DNA of 64,000 bases, from contig WTPW01000681.1 in NCBI GenBank assembly GCA_009809945.1, positions 221,092 through 285,091 on the forward strand, given 5' to 3'. This DNA comes from Gigaspora margarita (taxonomy: Eukaryota > Glomeromycota > Glomeromycetes > Diversisporales > Gigasporaceae). Made by a program: the position numbers and the translations under genes. The notes below the pieces were generated by a model that was given only the letters and a program-made list of their open reading frames with translations, was not told where the DNA came from and did no database searches. Positions 22,735 to 35,811 of the stretch are shown one piece after another. Each line of letters opens with the position of its first letter. The first letter of the stretch is position 1.

Positions 22735-23085
22735 TAATAGTTGCTATATAGTAAAGTCTAAATTTTAATATGTAAATTGATAATACTTACTTAAATAAAC
22801 TTGTTTGGAAGATTAAAATTCATATATACTAAAATTTTTATCCAAATTAGAGAAAATTTTATTATTTGACTTTTAATTTTTATATTTAATAAAAAAATTA
22901 GAATCTTTTTAAAAAATATGTTCAACGAATGTAAAAATTAAAAGTCAAATATAAAAAGTTTTTCCAATTTGGATAAAAATTTCAAGATATATACATTTTG
23001 TTATCTCAAACAATTTTACTTAAGCAGATTTTATTGATTTATATAGTAAAATTTTAACTTTACTATGTAGTAACTACTTGTGATT
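22735..23085. repeat. Palindrome of the ACATAGTAAAGT family
   Basis: The left arm begins AGTTGCTATATAGTAAAGTC and the right arm mirrors it at 23050-23080. Inner shared words are TAAACTTGTTTGGAAGAT and TTTGACTTTTAATTTTTA. Related palindromes occur at 23525-23880 and 61550-61905. Confidence 0.75.
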
Positions 23086-23401
23086 ATTGAATATAATCTA
23101 ATCCGGGTCTGATCTGACCTGGGTTTTCTCTGACCCAGGTCTGATCTGACCTGACCCAAGTTGGGTCAGACCAGGACCCCTGATTATATGCTTAAAACGT
23201 TTGTAGTACACTCAATATAAATTTTTTGAAATGTTCATCATACTGCTACACAAATTTCCTTTTTTAATAGCAATTTCACTTGACCTTTGATGTACACTTA
23301 ATTAATAATTTCAAAATAGAAATAATGTACAGTTACTTATTATTAAAATTTGGTTTGTCGTACATAATATAAGAAAAAATACTGGTATGTACATATACTT
23401 A

Positions 23402-24420
23402 GGGAAGTGCAGTAAATCACATAATTTTCTAGGGAGGGTCCCCCATTTATCACGTCCTATATATATCAGACATATAGTCTAAATAGCCAATAATATTAAA
23501 GTAAAATTGATTTTTAGTTAATCGCAGATAGTTGCTACATAGTAAAGTCTAAATTCTACTAAGTCAATCGATAAATATCGATAATATCGATTAAGTAAAC
23601 TTGTTTGGAAGATCAAAATACACATACTCTGAAATTTTTATTAAAATTAAAGAATTTTATATTATTTAACCTTTAATTTTTACGTTCATCGAATATATTT
23701 TTTTAAAAAATTTTAATTTCTCCATCGAACGTAAAATCAAAAGTTAATTAATAAAAATTCTTCAGTGCTTATAAAAATTTTGTTGTAAGTGTATTTTGAA
23801 CTGCTGGATAAGGTTACTTAAGCGAATTTAATCAATTTGCTTAGTAAAATTTAGACTTTACTATGTAGCGACTTTTGTNAATTGTGGGGCGAATATATTT
23901 TTTAAAAAAATTTTAATTTTTCTGTNGAANATAAAAATCAAAAGTCAATTAATAAAAAATTCTTTAATACTTATAAAAATTTTGAAGTAAGTGTATTTTG
24001 ATCTGCTGAATATGATCACTTAAGCAATTTTATCGATTGCTTAGTAAAATTTAGACTTTATTATGTAGCGACTTTTTGTCAATTGTGGGGCAAATATANT
24101 TTNTTAAAAAATTTTAGTTTTTCTGTCAAACATAATAATCAAAAGTCAATGAATAAAAAATTCTCCAATACTGATGAAATTTTGTGNGAAGTGTATTTTG
24201 ATCTNTTAAATAAGGTTACTTAAGCGATTTTAATCGATTTCCTTAATANAATTTAGACTTTACTATGTAGCTANTTTTGTTGATTGTGGGGTAGCTTATT
24301 TTTAGGTCAAAGATGTTTTTGAGTTTTTTTTAAAAATTATAAAATTTGATTGGTCAATAGACTATTACTAGGGGGTCAGAACCTATATAAACCCTAATCA
24401 TGTAATTTACTGNGCTTCCC
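23402..24420. mobile_element. PIF/Harbinger-like element, TSD TTA, nested
   Basis: GGGAAGTGCAGTAAATCAC and mirrored GGGAAGCNCAGTAAATTAC form a ~25-bp TIR flanked by TTA at 23399-23401 and 24421-24423. The 1019-bp interior contains a full ACATAGTAAAGT-family palindrome (23525-23880) followed by two more tandem copies of its right arm, of ~190 bp each (23885-24080 and 24085-24290). No transposase. Confidence 0.75.
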
Positions 24421-24999
24421 TTAATAAAAAGAAAATANNTAGTACATATANATTAGCCAATTATTTACTTTTATATTTAATATATTTTGCAACATTATCA
24501 TTATTTCTGTATTTATACTAACATATAATTCAAGAATTTGAACTGGCTTTTAAACTTGATATTTTTTGAAAATTACTATACAAATAAATATTCTAATAGC
24601 AATAAAAACTTTTATTTTATTATAATTTTAATTTTATATCAAATATGTTAGTACAGTAGTGCTATCACTATATATCTGTTTTTTCTTAGCCAAACTATAC
24701 TTACTTTCNGATTTGTATTTTAAAAATAATTCACTAAGTTAAACCTCTATATATTACATTTTTTATATCTTTGGTGTACATTAATTTATTAGATTTTAAA
24801 GTTAGTTTGTACACTTTATTATAAATGTAAAAATGCTATTTAAAAATNTGTCGTACATTTTAACTATATTTTAAAGTTTGTGTACACTTTATAATAAAAT
24901 TTAAGTGTACACTCATATAACATTTAAAGACAAAGGTTATATATAACTATATATTAGTAAACAGGGGTCCTGTCAGACCCGACCCAGCTAAGACCCCTA

Positions 25000-25420
25000 T
25001 TATATACTGCATCAAATTAGGCATATTTATCTTATATCATAAAGAAACTATACCAAAATTGTTTACAAAAACTTTTATCAAAGATATTTGTGAGTTTTTG
25101 ACCAAATTCAACAATTTTTTTTATTTTAATTCTGCAGATCTGTAGAATTCTAATAAAAAAATTATCAAATTTGGTCAAGAACTCATAGAGATATCTTTGA
25201 TAAATTTTTCCGCTTCTAAAAACTATATAACAAAGAAGCTATATCAAAATTGTTTAAAGAAATTTTTTATTAAAGATATCTCTATAAGCTCTTGACCAAA
25301 TTTAATGATTTTTTAATTTTAATTCTACAAATTAATAGAATTCAAATAAAAAAATTTCATCAAATTTGGTCAAAAATTCATGAAAATAATATTAATACAA
25401 GTTTTTAAAAGTTAAAATAT
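25000..25420. repeat. Two palindromes of the CAAATTTGGT family
   Basis: Mirrored ATCAAAGATAT...TTGACCAAATT / AATTTGGTCAAGAACTC arms around CTGCAGATCTGTAG (centre near 25138) are followed by a second, diverged copy centred near 25330. Confidence 0.6.
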
Positions 25421-25429
25421 TTAAATAAT

Positions 25430-26335
25430 GATCTGCTAGTCAACTAAAGAATGATTATAGGGTAGTATAATACAAATTACTATGTAAATTACTTATGCAA
25501 AAATGTCTTAATCAATCAAGAAAAACTTTTTTTACTAAGTTAATAAGTTTTTCAATTAATTAAAAGTTGTAAAGCTTATTATACTGAATCTAAAGGTAGT
25601 AAGATCATTTAAAGTTGATAACAAGATATCTTCAAAATACAATTGCCTAACTATATAAAATTCTACTTTTATTTATATAAAATTTTATATAGTTGGCCAA
25701 TCATTTTTTAATAATATCTTGGCATTTATTGTATTGGGCTAATTTAATAATCTCATTATTTTTAGATCCATCATAATAAGCTCTACAATATTCAATTAAT
25801 TAGCAAAACTTGTTAACTTAGTAAAAATAGTTTTCCTTGGATAATTATAGTATTTCCACCTATAATATTAATTACTATAGTGGAATGCTACAATTACCCA
25901 AGAAAAACTATTTTTTACTAAGTTAATGGGTCTTGTTGATTAATTAATAGTTGTAGAGTTTATTATAACAAATCTAAAAGTGATGAAATAATTAAAGTTG
26001 GCTTAGTAGATGCCAAGTTATTGTCAAAACTAATTGATCAACTATATAAAATTTTATTTAAACAAAAGTTTGTTTATCTAAAATTTTATTTAGTTAGCTA
26101 ATCATATTTCAAAGATATTTTAGCATCTACTGGGCCAATTTAATAATTTTACTATTTTTAGATTTATTATAATGAGCTCTACAACTTTAATTAACTAACA
26201 AGACTTATTTATTAACTTAGTAACAAAATAGTTTTTTTGAATAATTGTAGCATGTTTGCTATAAGTAATTTACATAGTAATTTGTATCATATTATACTAT
26301 GATCATTTTTTAGTAGACTAACAAATTATCAATTA
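25430..26335. repeat. Composite palindrome with four alternating modules
   Basis: Outer arms (ATAATACAAATTACTATGTAA at 25457 and its mirror near 26275) enclose a ~160-bp module present four times in alternating orientation. The module carries AAAAACT-TTTTTTACTAAG, TTGTAGAG-TTATTAT and TTAAAGTTG words at about 25535-25680, 25690-25850, 25905-26060 and 26085-26250. No TSD resolved and no coding sequence. Confidence 0.65.
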
Positions 26336-26344
26336 CATCAGTGA

Positions 26345-26530
26345 ATTTATAGTAGCGAAATCTTTCGAAAGATCTTGCGAACATGCGAAATCTTTCAAAA
26401 GATTTTGCATATCACAATATATTTCAAAATATTTTAGGTTTCAAAATATTTCGAAAATGTTTTCAAAATATTTCGAAAGTGGATTCAAAATATTTTTGAA
26501 ATAATTCGAACTATTTTCAAAATAATTTAG
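26345..26530. repeat. Array of TTTCGAAATATTTTGAAA-type words, left
   Basis: About ten near-palindromic copies of TTCAAAATATTTCGAAA and GAAATCTTTCGAAAGAT. A mirrored partner array lies at 28865-29010. The pair probably marks the subterminal zones of one ~2.6-kb element, but the exact ends were not resolved. Confidence 0.55.
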
Positions 26531-27623
26531 ATCTGGGAAACCAAGCTGGATTAGTAGATCTGTAACCTGGATCATACCAAGGGCACATTTGACTATATTT
26601 TTTAAATACATCAAAATTAATCTACAAATTTTGTATTACATGATCAGATTAGATCTTTGTTTATAAATTAGATCTTTTACATTGTTCTTTTCATTTCCTT
26701 TGTTTTTTTACTTTCGTTTTGTTTTTTTTTTATTTTTATTTTATTTTTTTTTTATTTACCAGTATTTATTTTAATTTTTTTTATATTTTACAAAAATACC
26801 CAGTTCTTTGCAAGAAACCAACAACTTTTTAGCACTTCACAAGAATGCCAATTTGACTTCACAGACTTCTGACAATTTGCAAGAAGCAACTAATATCTTC
26901 CAGCAATTTCCAAAAATACTCTTTAAAGAAAAAGCACAAGTTTTCACAAGTTTTTAAAAAATTCTGCAAGTTTTCAAAAGGTTTCACTATTTATTTTTCA
27001 TTTGACATTTTTGTTTTTTTGTTTTTGTTTTTTGCTTTTTTTTAATTAACTTATTTTATTCTAGTACTTTGCAAGAATACAAATCTTACTTCCTTGGTAC
27101 TTACAAGAGAACAACCCAGAGTTTTTCGCCATTTTGCGAACATTAACCTGGCTTTCGACAATTTGGAATTTGCAAAAACATGAAATTTTACTTCAGAGAA
27201 ATGGAAATTTGGGCTTCCTTTATTTTTTTTATATTTAGTTTGTTTACATTTTTTATTTTTTCACTTCTCTACTATTTTTTAGAAGTATATAGAAAAAAGA
27301 GCAAAACAAAGGTGATAGCAATAGCCAAAATGAATATGATAGAAGCGAAATTGCAAGTGAGCAAAAATAAGTGTGCAGGACTAGTTTTTTATAAAAATAT
27401 ATGCGATGAAGTGCGAAAATATGCGACAAATTGCGAAAGTATGCGACGAAGTGCAAAAAGTAGTTTAAAATATTATATAATATAAAAATAGTACTATTTT
27501 TTCATTTTTTTCAATTTTTTTTGGGTTCGTTGTATTTTTTTCAAAAGAATATATAATAATATATAATAAAATATGTAATATTGATTAAAAATGTATATTT
27601 AATTTAAAAAATATAATGTATAG
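26531..27623. other. Non-coding stretch with degenerate GCAAGAA/GCGAAA words
   Basis: Two loose arrays are seen: CTTTGCAAGAA-type words at about 26805-27180 and GCGAAAATATGCGACAAATT-type words at 27400-27460. A 101-codon open frame at 27180-27485 with one hydrophobic stretch spans both and looks incidental. Confidence 0.4.
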
Positions 27624-28610
27624 TATTGGTCTTCTTATTTATTCTGGCAGAGAAATTGAATAGATTAAAGATAGTATATAGTAAAGTACTAATTTTTTAC
27701 TATTAACTAGCAATTAAAAAAATATATATACTATTTGAATATCTTGACAACATATTTATAAAAAAAAATTATATAATTTATTGATTTAATTTTTCTAAAA
27801 AAATCTTCAAATTTATTCAATTTTTAAATTTTAAAAAATTAAAAAATTAAAATTTTGCTTATTTTTAAAGTTTGACCAAGTAAAATTAGGTATCTTTTTG
27901 TGCTACTACGCAAGTGCTTTTGTGTAGCTATCAAGAAAAAGTTTGCAAAATTTTAAATGAAGTTATTATGTACAAAAAAAAGTTATAACAAAAAATAAAA
28001 CACTAATTTAACCTAGTTTACTACATAATTTATATAGTAAAAATAATACCTATTTTAGGTTAAAAAACTTCAAAAATCTATAAATTTTTAAATTTTAAAA
28101 ATTTTAATAATGTATAAACACAAAAAATAATTCTTTAAATATGAATTTTAATATGATATTAATTAAAATTTTATTAATTATAAATTTTACTAACTTAATA
28201 TATAAGCATATATTATATTAAAAACTAGTATATTTTTTCTTATCTACTAGTTTTCCACCTAAAAAATATCTTAATAAAACTTTTTTTAAAATTTATAAAA
28301 ATTTTATATTATATATAAAATGTTATTAAGAATATTTTTGTCTTATAAATCAATTATAATTTGCATAATAAAAAAAATAATAATAAATTAATAAGTAAAT
28401 AAAGTTATTATTATATAATAATCTAAAAAATTGATGATAGAAAATATTTAATATAAATATAAAAAATTAACATTTATAACTTAATATTATAATGTACTGT
28501 TTTTTCAAAAGATAAGTTTAAAAAAAATTTAATAAAATAAATTATTATATATAAAAATTTTTTACTTTCTATATTAATATAGTTGAGCCAGAATAAACGA
28601 GAAGACCTAT
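27624..28610. mobile_element. Non-autonomous TIR element TATTGGTCTTC...GAAGACCTATA
   Basis: TATTGGTCTTCTTATTTATTC and mirrored TATAGGTCTTCTCGTTTATTC extend to TTCTGGC for a ~28-bp TIR. If the ends are TTGGTC, the flanks are TA dinucleotides, as in Tc1/mariner elements. The interior is ~1 kb, extremely AT-rich and non-coding. A third copy of the end (GCCAGAATAAATGAGATGAC) lies alone at 44292. Confidence 0.6.
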
Positions 28611-28864
28611 AATAATAAATAAAAAATATAAAATTTTATATTAAATTATAAAACCTTGTGAAATCTTGCAAAACTTGTAAAATCGTTCAAAAATTTGCAA
28701 AAAGCATGATTATGTATGTGAATATGTATATCATTTATTTATTTTTTAAAAAATTTTGAAATTTTGTAAAAAATTGCAAATATTGTGAGTGTATTACCTC
28801 ATATTACCTCTTGTGACCCCCAAAAGGGGATAATTAGATACAGGATTGTATTGTTTTTATTTGC

Positions 28865-29010
28865 CCTATTGCGCTATATTTCACAATATATTTCGAAATA
28901 TTTTGAAATTTCTTTCAAAATATTTTAAAAAAAATGCATGCCAAAATCTTTTGAAAAATTTGAGTCTTTCAAAAAATTTAGCATTAATCGCAATTCTTTC
29001 AAAAGAATAA
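28865..29010. repeat. Array of TTTCGAAATATTTTGAAA-type words, right
   Basis: Mirror partner of the 26345-26530 array, with the same TTTCGAAATATTTTGAAA and CTTTCAAAAGAAT words. Confidence 0.5.
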
Positions 29011-29529
29011 CAAAATTGAGATAATATATATATATACTATAGTACAAATAACAAAAATCCATAATGCAATTAGCAATTTCCTTTAAATATAACTTTTTAT
29101 TCAATATCTACTTTTCAAATATAAGCTTTTTTTAAAAGGTTCTATATTAGCAATTTTTTAAATATAACTTTATATAGATTGTTGGGTCCTTATACATGCA
29201 TATATATTGTATAATTGCTAGTAATAATTATTATTTTTTACAGGATACCTGATTTCTTTATAGTTATACTATTTTATATTTTTTGTATTTGAATAAAATA
29301 TTTACTAAAATAAATTTTTTTACTTGTGCTATAGTATTATACTAAATTAATAAATCTTTTATATATTGTTTATAATATTTTAAATAAATTATTTATAAAA
29401 ATTACTTTTAAATAATTAATGCAATCCAATATGTAAATATCAAATAAAATATTTTGTAATACTAAAGCTTTCTTTACTTTATAATTTTGCTTACTTTTGT
29501 TTTTCATATAAAATCATACTGACTCATAT
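29011..29529. other. AT-rich stretch, nothing recognised
   Basis: No gene, RNA or repeat boundary was identified. Confidence 0.4.
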
Positions 29530-30066
29530 TGTTACAAGCGACTATAGCCTTCAATATAGTACTTGCAACATAACACACAGCAACAGGAATCTTGTAAGGG
29601 TCAGAGAAGATATGAAGCGGTGTGCAAGTGGAATGTTACTTCACTATGGTGGTTTGGTATATTTATTAAAGAGCAAGAGGATATTTATTGGGATAAGATA
29701 AATTTTATTAATGATAATAAGATATAATATAGAGAGGGTATTTATTTATAAACATTAGAAGAGAAGATGGGAAATCTGAGTCTGTGCCTAAAGCTAATGT
29801 ACAATAAAGCAGAAAGCTAGAGTTTATATATCTTTTAGAAAACTAAAAAAACTCATAAACTAATAAAACTAATAAAACTTATAAAACTAATAAAACTAAT
29901 AAAACTAATAAAACTAATAAAACTAATAAAACTAATAAAACTAATAAAACTAATAAAACTAATAAAACTAATAAAACTCATAAAACTGTAAAACTGTAAA
30001 ACTGTAAAACTGTAAAACTGTAAAACTGTAAAACTGTGCTTTGGTCAAGCAACCCATTCTATAACA
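29530..30066 (-). repeat. LTR (3' LTR of the minus-strand element)
   Basis: 537 bp with TGTTA/TAACA termini. It carries a 9-bp (ACTAATAAA)n minisatellite of about 12 units at 29868-29985 and an 8-bp ACTGTAAA array at 29985-30035. Confidence 0.85.
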
Positions 30067-30080
30067 TTTCTGTCTCCTTT
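30067..30080 (-). other. Polypurine tract of the LTR element
   Basis: Read on the minus strand this is AAAGGAGACAGAAA, immediately upstream of the TGTTATAG start of the 3' LTR. This is the expected position for plus-strand DNA priming. Confidence 0.7.
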
Positions 30081-33000
30081 AAGAACGAACTCTGTGAGTT
30101 CCTGGATCAAATAAACTTTACAAAATAACAAAAAAATACTAAATATAATTTCTAATTATAAAATCCATATCTGTATTTAATCCTTTATTTGACTCTGGTT
30201 CTTTTGATAATTTCTTTGCTTGGCTTTAGCACATGATCAATTTGTAGGTGTGGCTAAGGTTTGAGGCTGAGAAATAGAAGTTTCTATTTTGGATTCTATT
30301 GCCTGAGTAATCAGTGTACCTGGTTTGGTTCTGTTTCTAGTACATTGTCTATTTTGGTATTGTATTTCTTGTAGGTATTTTTAGAATGTTGGGAAAACTT
30401 TCAAATATAGTAATAAGGAGTTAGTTCAGTAATGAGAAAATCTGATATGATATCAATTTGATTTACTCATCTAATTGATAGGTGAGAGCCTAATTTGGGA
30501 ATTAATTCAAATATGCACATTTATTATTATGCATAATTGTTAGAATTGGTAATTCATACATAATTGTTCTAAGAATTTTAACTCATGGTATAATTATTGT
30601 ACTTCTTTGTTTTTCCGATACAACAAAGAATTTATCCTATATAATTCTCATATGTTTTACATTTGTATTGGTTATATACAAAAATCTTGTTCAAGAATAC
30701 TTGTCAAAACTTGTCAAAAATTTTGCCCAACATGTGTTTTGGTAATTTAGTTGTTGCTTTCTCCCCTTAAAAATTGTGAGGTCTCCGAACTTTCTTATTA
30801 ATTAGTCTAAAATTAGCTTCTAATTTTCTAATTGGTGTTTATCAGTTAGCTAATTTCAAATTCTGTAACTTAATTTCTTATCGTTGTGATTTTTGTTATC
30901 ATTGTTTACAGTTGGTTGATTTTTCATTTTGGGGTAATTATTTCTATTATCTGTATCTATTTAAAATCTAGTTTTTCAAATGTTCGTTTCTTTCTAAATT
31001 TTCATCCAAAACTTTCCCAGTTAATATTCCTTTCTCTATTCCTTTTCTTGTTTCTAAATTTCCTAATTTATCTTTCTCTTTTTACTTTTTTTTCCATAGT
31101 TTTTTTTTATTTTTTTTTTGAAGAAGAACTTTTTTTTTTAATACTCTGTCAGCACAACCAAGGTGTGTATACTTTCAGGCTGTGAGCCTAGCCTTAGCAC
31201 TTGCTATGTGCAAAGCCGGTCTTCTGTGTCTGGGTGAGTGCTCTATATTCAGTTCTATAACCTCTATAGTGGTCGCCCCAGTGGATATTTTCCTCTTTTA
31301 AAACTTCATGTTCTCTTTTGTACAAGCTGTGATGGCCAACACACTTGTGTTTATTTTTGTTTTTTCCTTTTTCAGTATATTGCACTTAAAAATAGTCTTT
31401 TCTAATTCTTTTTTTTTTATTATAATAGATGGGTCGTAGAAAGAAGTCTGAATCTGTTTTCTCTTGTATCAAGTCACTTGAAAATTGCGTTATCAACTTT
31501 CAAGAGGAAGAGCAAAAAAGAAATCCTCCGGACATTGAGGCTCTTCAACAAGAAAGTCGAATAGAATGTTTGGTTCTCGAGAGCAATAGATGGTGAGCAC
31601 AGATAGCAGATCTAGAAGATGAAAATTATGATTTAAGGTGAAGGGTTGAAGAAGTAGAAAGGAGAAGGGTAGAAGAAACTAGAAATTATAATAATATTTT
31701 AAAAATTATTTTTGTATATAGTTTAGTTATTTTTGTAAATAAAATTTTTAAATATTTTGAAATTTTGTAACTAAAAATTAGTATTAATTAAATAATAAAG
31801 TTTTTTTTTAAATTTTTTTCATAAAATATTGAATAGTAAAAAGTGTAAAGATTTTTTCAATTTTTTGTGTCTAAAAATTTTAAGTGTAATGAAGTCTTTG
31901 TCTATTGTTAGTTCTTTTTTTTTAATTAATTGCTGAATATTCATTGAATGTCTAATCATTAATTATATAGTTTCGAAATAAGTAACGCGAGTAACCGTTA
32001 GTATAAATTTTCGTGGTTATGATACTTAGTTTCGATTATGACTTATAGTACGACTATAGTACATGTTCAGTCTAATGATAATCATGACGTTATACTAGAA
32101 GATCATGTGTAATGTTAAAATTGGAATTTTTCTGATTTTACACCTGCTAATTCTCTTCTTTTTTTTTTAGAGCACCAGTCTTGGAACTGTCGTTATTTCT
32201 GGAATCGTCATCCATTTTTGGAGTCATAGTTCTAGGTGTATTCATGGGTTTCATTGTCGTAGTTGGTGTCGGAATCTCTTGACAGTTCAAGTGTCTTTGT
32301 TTTTGCATTATCGGTCTTTAGTGTTAAAGTTTTCTTACCATTTGGACTTCGTTGCTGATATAGGGCTGTATTGTGAAGGTAGGGGCTGTTTCTGGTATTC
32401 ATTGTCTCTGGGTGGTCCATATTATAGTCCTATGAGGTTTCATTCACGTAGTTCTTCTTTCTTTTAGGTTTCGTTGTTTTCATCATTTCACGGCATTCAG
32501 GTAGGGGTAGATCTTGTCGTTGGTAGAATTCTCTTTGGTGGGTCTTCGTTGATACAGAGTGGTCATTCAATTTCGAATTGTCTTTGCTCTGAGGTTCCTG
32601 TTAGTCTTGGTCTTTTTTTTTCTACAGTCTTAGTATGGTCTTGTTCGTATGTCCTTTGAAGTAGGCTTGGTGTAGTTTCCCTTCTTTTTTTTTGTCTGGG
32701 TCTTGGTCTATATTTGTTGGATCTTATCTTTCTCTCAGGGTTTTGGGCTTGAATCTTGTTACTGGGGTGATACCGCATTAACGGGTTATTGATATGGGCT
32801 TGGTGTATCTTCATCAGATCTTCATTGAGACTTGTCTGGCTTTTCTTGGTACAGGATCTATATAAATCTTTCATTTTTTTTTTTATACTTGGGTCTTGTC
32901 TTGTGGTCTATTTCGACGTAGGTTAAATATATATTTTGTTGGTTCTTTTTAACTAAGTCTGGCACCATGGTTAATCATTTTTGGTGGATTTGAGATACCG

Positions 33001-34767
33001 CAGCATTGAATTGCTGAGGGTTTGCGTAGGTATAGTTTCTGTTTCTAATTGTCTGGTATCTTGGAACATATCGGAGTGTCATACTAATAAAAATTCTTGT
33101 ATTATTAGTTTCTTTCTTGTGGGCTGGACTTTATCTTTTGGAGGGTCCTATATTGTCGAAGTACTATGTAGTTTCCTGTAATTGGACGTCGGAGAAACAT
33201 TAGGGAGAAATTCTTTGGGTCTTTATATATTTGGATTACAGTTGGGGTTAGAATAAATACGGTTGGTTTTTTTTCAATTATCAATATTTTTTTTTATATA
33301 TATATCGTCAAATGAGATCATTGGTATGGTCAAGATTATTAATGCAAAGGAAATGATCAATGCGGACAAAATGATCACTTCATGATCTGTTGGTTCTGGA
33401 ATCAGACTTCCAAGATAAGTATAGGTTCTTGTTTTCTTTTATTTTTGTTTGGGCTTTAACTTATCCTCTTTTCTAATAGAACGATATTTGCGAAATTGAT
33501 AAGGCGGTAAAATAACTTAATCTTGGACCGGTCATATATCAAATCTTCTTAGCCACAGTATGGGGTACTGGGCGAATTCGAACATCAAAGGATATGGTTG
33601 TTAACTTGGAATCCTCTGGATAAGCAACCTAGCATCCTATCTTCATATAACTAAATGGTCCTAGTGAATAGGATTGTTTTAGTTTAGGATGAGAAATTGG
33701 ATCAATTGGGAATTAGGTTTTGAACAAGGGGTTAAAAAGTTAGAGATGGGTTTGGAAGTTAGGTTAGATTTGGGGAATTAAGTTTAGAAGTAGGGAGTCG
33801 AATAATTAGAGATGTAATGTTTCGAAATGGTTGGTTTATAGTATAGGGATCAGTTGGGAATTATGACTAGGATAGAATTGGGTTTGGGATAGATGTATTA
33901 AATAAGAATTAATGTAAATAAAGATATTAGTGAGTAAATAAATAATAAATAAGAAATGTTTTAGTAGTATAGATATTATGTATATATGGGAACTAGGAAC
34001 TAATAAAAGTTCATTGCTTCGCTCAGAACACAATAGCATATGTCACATGATGCTATGAACTTCCAAATTCGAGGTTCTTCAACATTTGAACATAAATTTT
34101 TTTTTTATTTAAGTTTGAGATCGGGTTTGTAAGATTGGGGATTTAAGGTAGTCAAATTTTAATGGGTTGTTGTAATATTGGGGTTTGGGCAAAGTTGTAA
34201 TTGATGGATTTGGTTTAGGCAGATTCAAAGTGGATGTAGAAGGTGGGAGATTCGAGATTGTGGATTTGGGGTTATGTGATATTGGAAGGATAGTAGGTCT
34301 GTGATTTAGGTAGATTCAGAATAGTAGTGAGTTTTGTAGTTGTACAAGAGTTATTTAGTTGAGAACTCAGGGTTGATAGAGAATGTGACAGATTCGGGAT
34401 TTATGAGTTTGGGTTTAGATAGGTTTGGGATTATGGGTATGATTTGGGGGTTGTATAGTTAGGGTTTGTGATGGGGTAGGTTTTGTGGATTATAAGTAGA
34501 ATCGGGTTTAGGTAAAATATAGTAAATTAAATTAATAAATAAAGTTAAAAATTAAATAAATAAAGAAATTGGTTCGGCATAGCATTTATCAAATGCATTA
34601 TTTCATTCAAGCATTCCTTGCCTCAATTCAGTTAAAATTGGCTTCCTTTTAACAAATATAATAATCTAAGCCTTTATCTCAACTCAACAAGAGTTGGATA
34701 CGAAAATAATATTGTCTACAAAAATTCTGTATCTACATAAACTACTGAGTCTTTAAAAATAAAAATT
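30081..34767. other. Interior of the LTR fossil (3' part)
   Basis: No recognisable pol domains. From about 32150 to 34520 the plus strand is strikingly rich in G and T, so the element's sense strand is rich in A and C, and Gln/Lys/Arg/Thr-rich short frames appear there. At 31431-31680 a charged, coiled-coil-like open stretch (opening M-G-R-R-K-K-S-E-S, later A-Q-I-A-D-L-E-D-E-N) lies on the opposite strand and is broken. A T-rich zone at 30990-31140 and several simple-sequence runs add no clear gene. Confidence 0.5.
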
Positions 34768-34950
34768 TTTTTTTTCACTTTGGCAGTTTTGCCAGTACTT
34801 TATTAAGTTACGAAGTATATCAATAAATTTATATACTTGTTTACTTCTAATTTGCAAGCCTAATATCACCCGGCTACCCTAAGGCGCCCAAGTGCAATTT
34901 ATCGCACTAGTTTAAGATCGTTCAGAAACTAGGGGCTGTGTTAAACTAGC

Positions 34951-35811
34951 CTAAGTGCCATACCAAAATGCCTTTTCACCAACTAATATTCTATCACCTA
35001 TTACCGACATGCAAAGGTTAAGAGAACCTTGCTTCTGCTCCATTTTCCTTCTTTTAACTTCCTCATTCAACTTTCCTTCTTCGTTTGTAGAGCTTTCTGC
35101 ATAACTTGGATTAGAGGCCCTCTTCTGAATCTTCCTTTTAGCTGAAATTCCTGCCTTTGGGACCTGATTTTTCTGCTGATTTCTTTTATGCATCCAGCGG
35201 ATTCCTTCTTTTCGCTCCCATTCTACTATCTTTTCACATCTCTGCCTCCAAATAATTTTATGAAAGTAATCCCATGCCATAAGAGGAAAGAATTGCAAAA
35301 CTAATTTTACATCACTCCTTGCAAGGCCTAGCATTAATAGGTTCTCCTTGGTGCAAGTCTTATATAAACCCCTTATAAGACCTTCTCTCCTTTCTTTTCT
35401 CTCCTGCATACTTGAACCAAACAGACAATTATGGAGTTGCGTTGCTGAAATTTTGCTCTTTTTTCCATCTTTATTTAAGAGTACAAGTATAAACTTTACT
35501 ACTACCTTCTCATTCTCTTGCCAAAGGGTTTCTTGAACTTTGCATATTGCCAAATGTTCCTGAGTCTCCTTGACATTGCTTTTACACACTTTACATATAT
35601 CATCCTTATATAGGTCTGGACGCACTGTTTTGAGATTAGTAAGAGTCAGAAGTCTACTATGTAGACACTTGATCAAGAAATTGAGTTTTTTTCCTTTGTG
35701 CATTGAAGTACACCTAACACCACTTTGTCTTTTAATTCTTCTCCAAAGACTTTCCCATGCCCATGTATGGTGGTGGTCTCTTTCTTCTAGCCAGCTAGGG
35801 ATGCTAAACAT
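34951..35811 (-). pseudogene. LINE ORF2 C-terminal region with CCHC zinc motif
   Basis: 286 codons open, downstream of RNase H. Near residues 70-90 a C-K-V-C...H-L-A-I-C pattern (C-x2-C-x9-H-x3-C) matches the nucleic-acid-binding motif at the C terminus of many RNase H-bearing LINEs. Next come a W-Q-E-N-E region and a basic Lys/Arg/Gln-rich tail. It is separated from the RNase H frame by about 250 bp with broken reading, so it is a piece of ORF2 rather than a separate gene. Confidence 0.75.

Larger units (their letters stand above)
22551..24999. mobile_element. hAT-like element, TSD TTAKATAC, GGTCTGACC word arrays
   Basis: The ends TAGGGGTCTTAATAG and mirrored TAGGGGTCTTAGCTGGGTC are flanked by TTAGATAC (22543-22550) and TTATATAC (25000-25007), 7 of 8 matching. 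The sequence resumes after the element (TGCATCAAATTAGGCATATT) much as in the uninterrupted relative near 22200 (TGTGCCAATTAGGTATATT), which confirms the boundaries. GGGTCTGACCC-type words fill 22570-22735 and 23100-23180. It contains a 22735-23085 palindrome and a nested Harbinger-like element. Confidence 0.75.

Noticed and set aside
27180-27485. 101-codon frame with a hydrophobic segment
   Set aside because: Spans two loose word arrays in low-complexity DNA; no domain or homology recognised.
32232-33181. Several 60-100-codon frames on both strands
   Set aside because: They lie in the skewed interior of the LTR fossil, overlap each other and show no domain.
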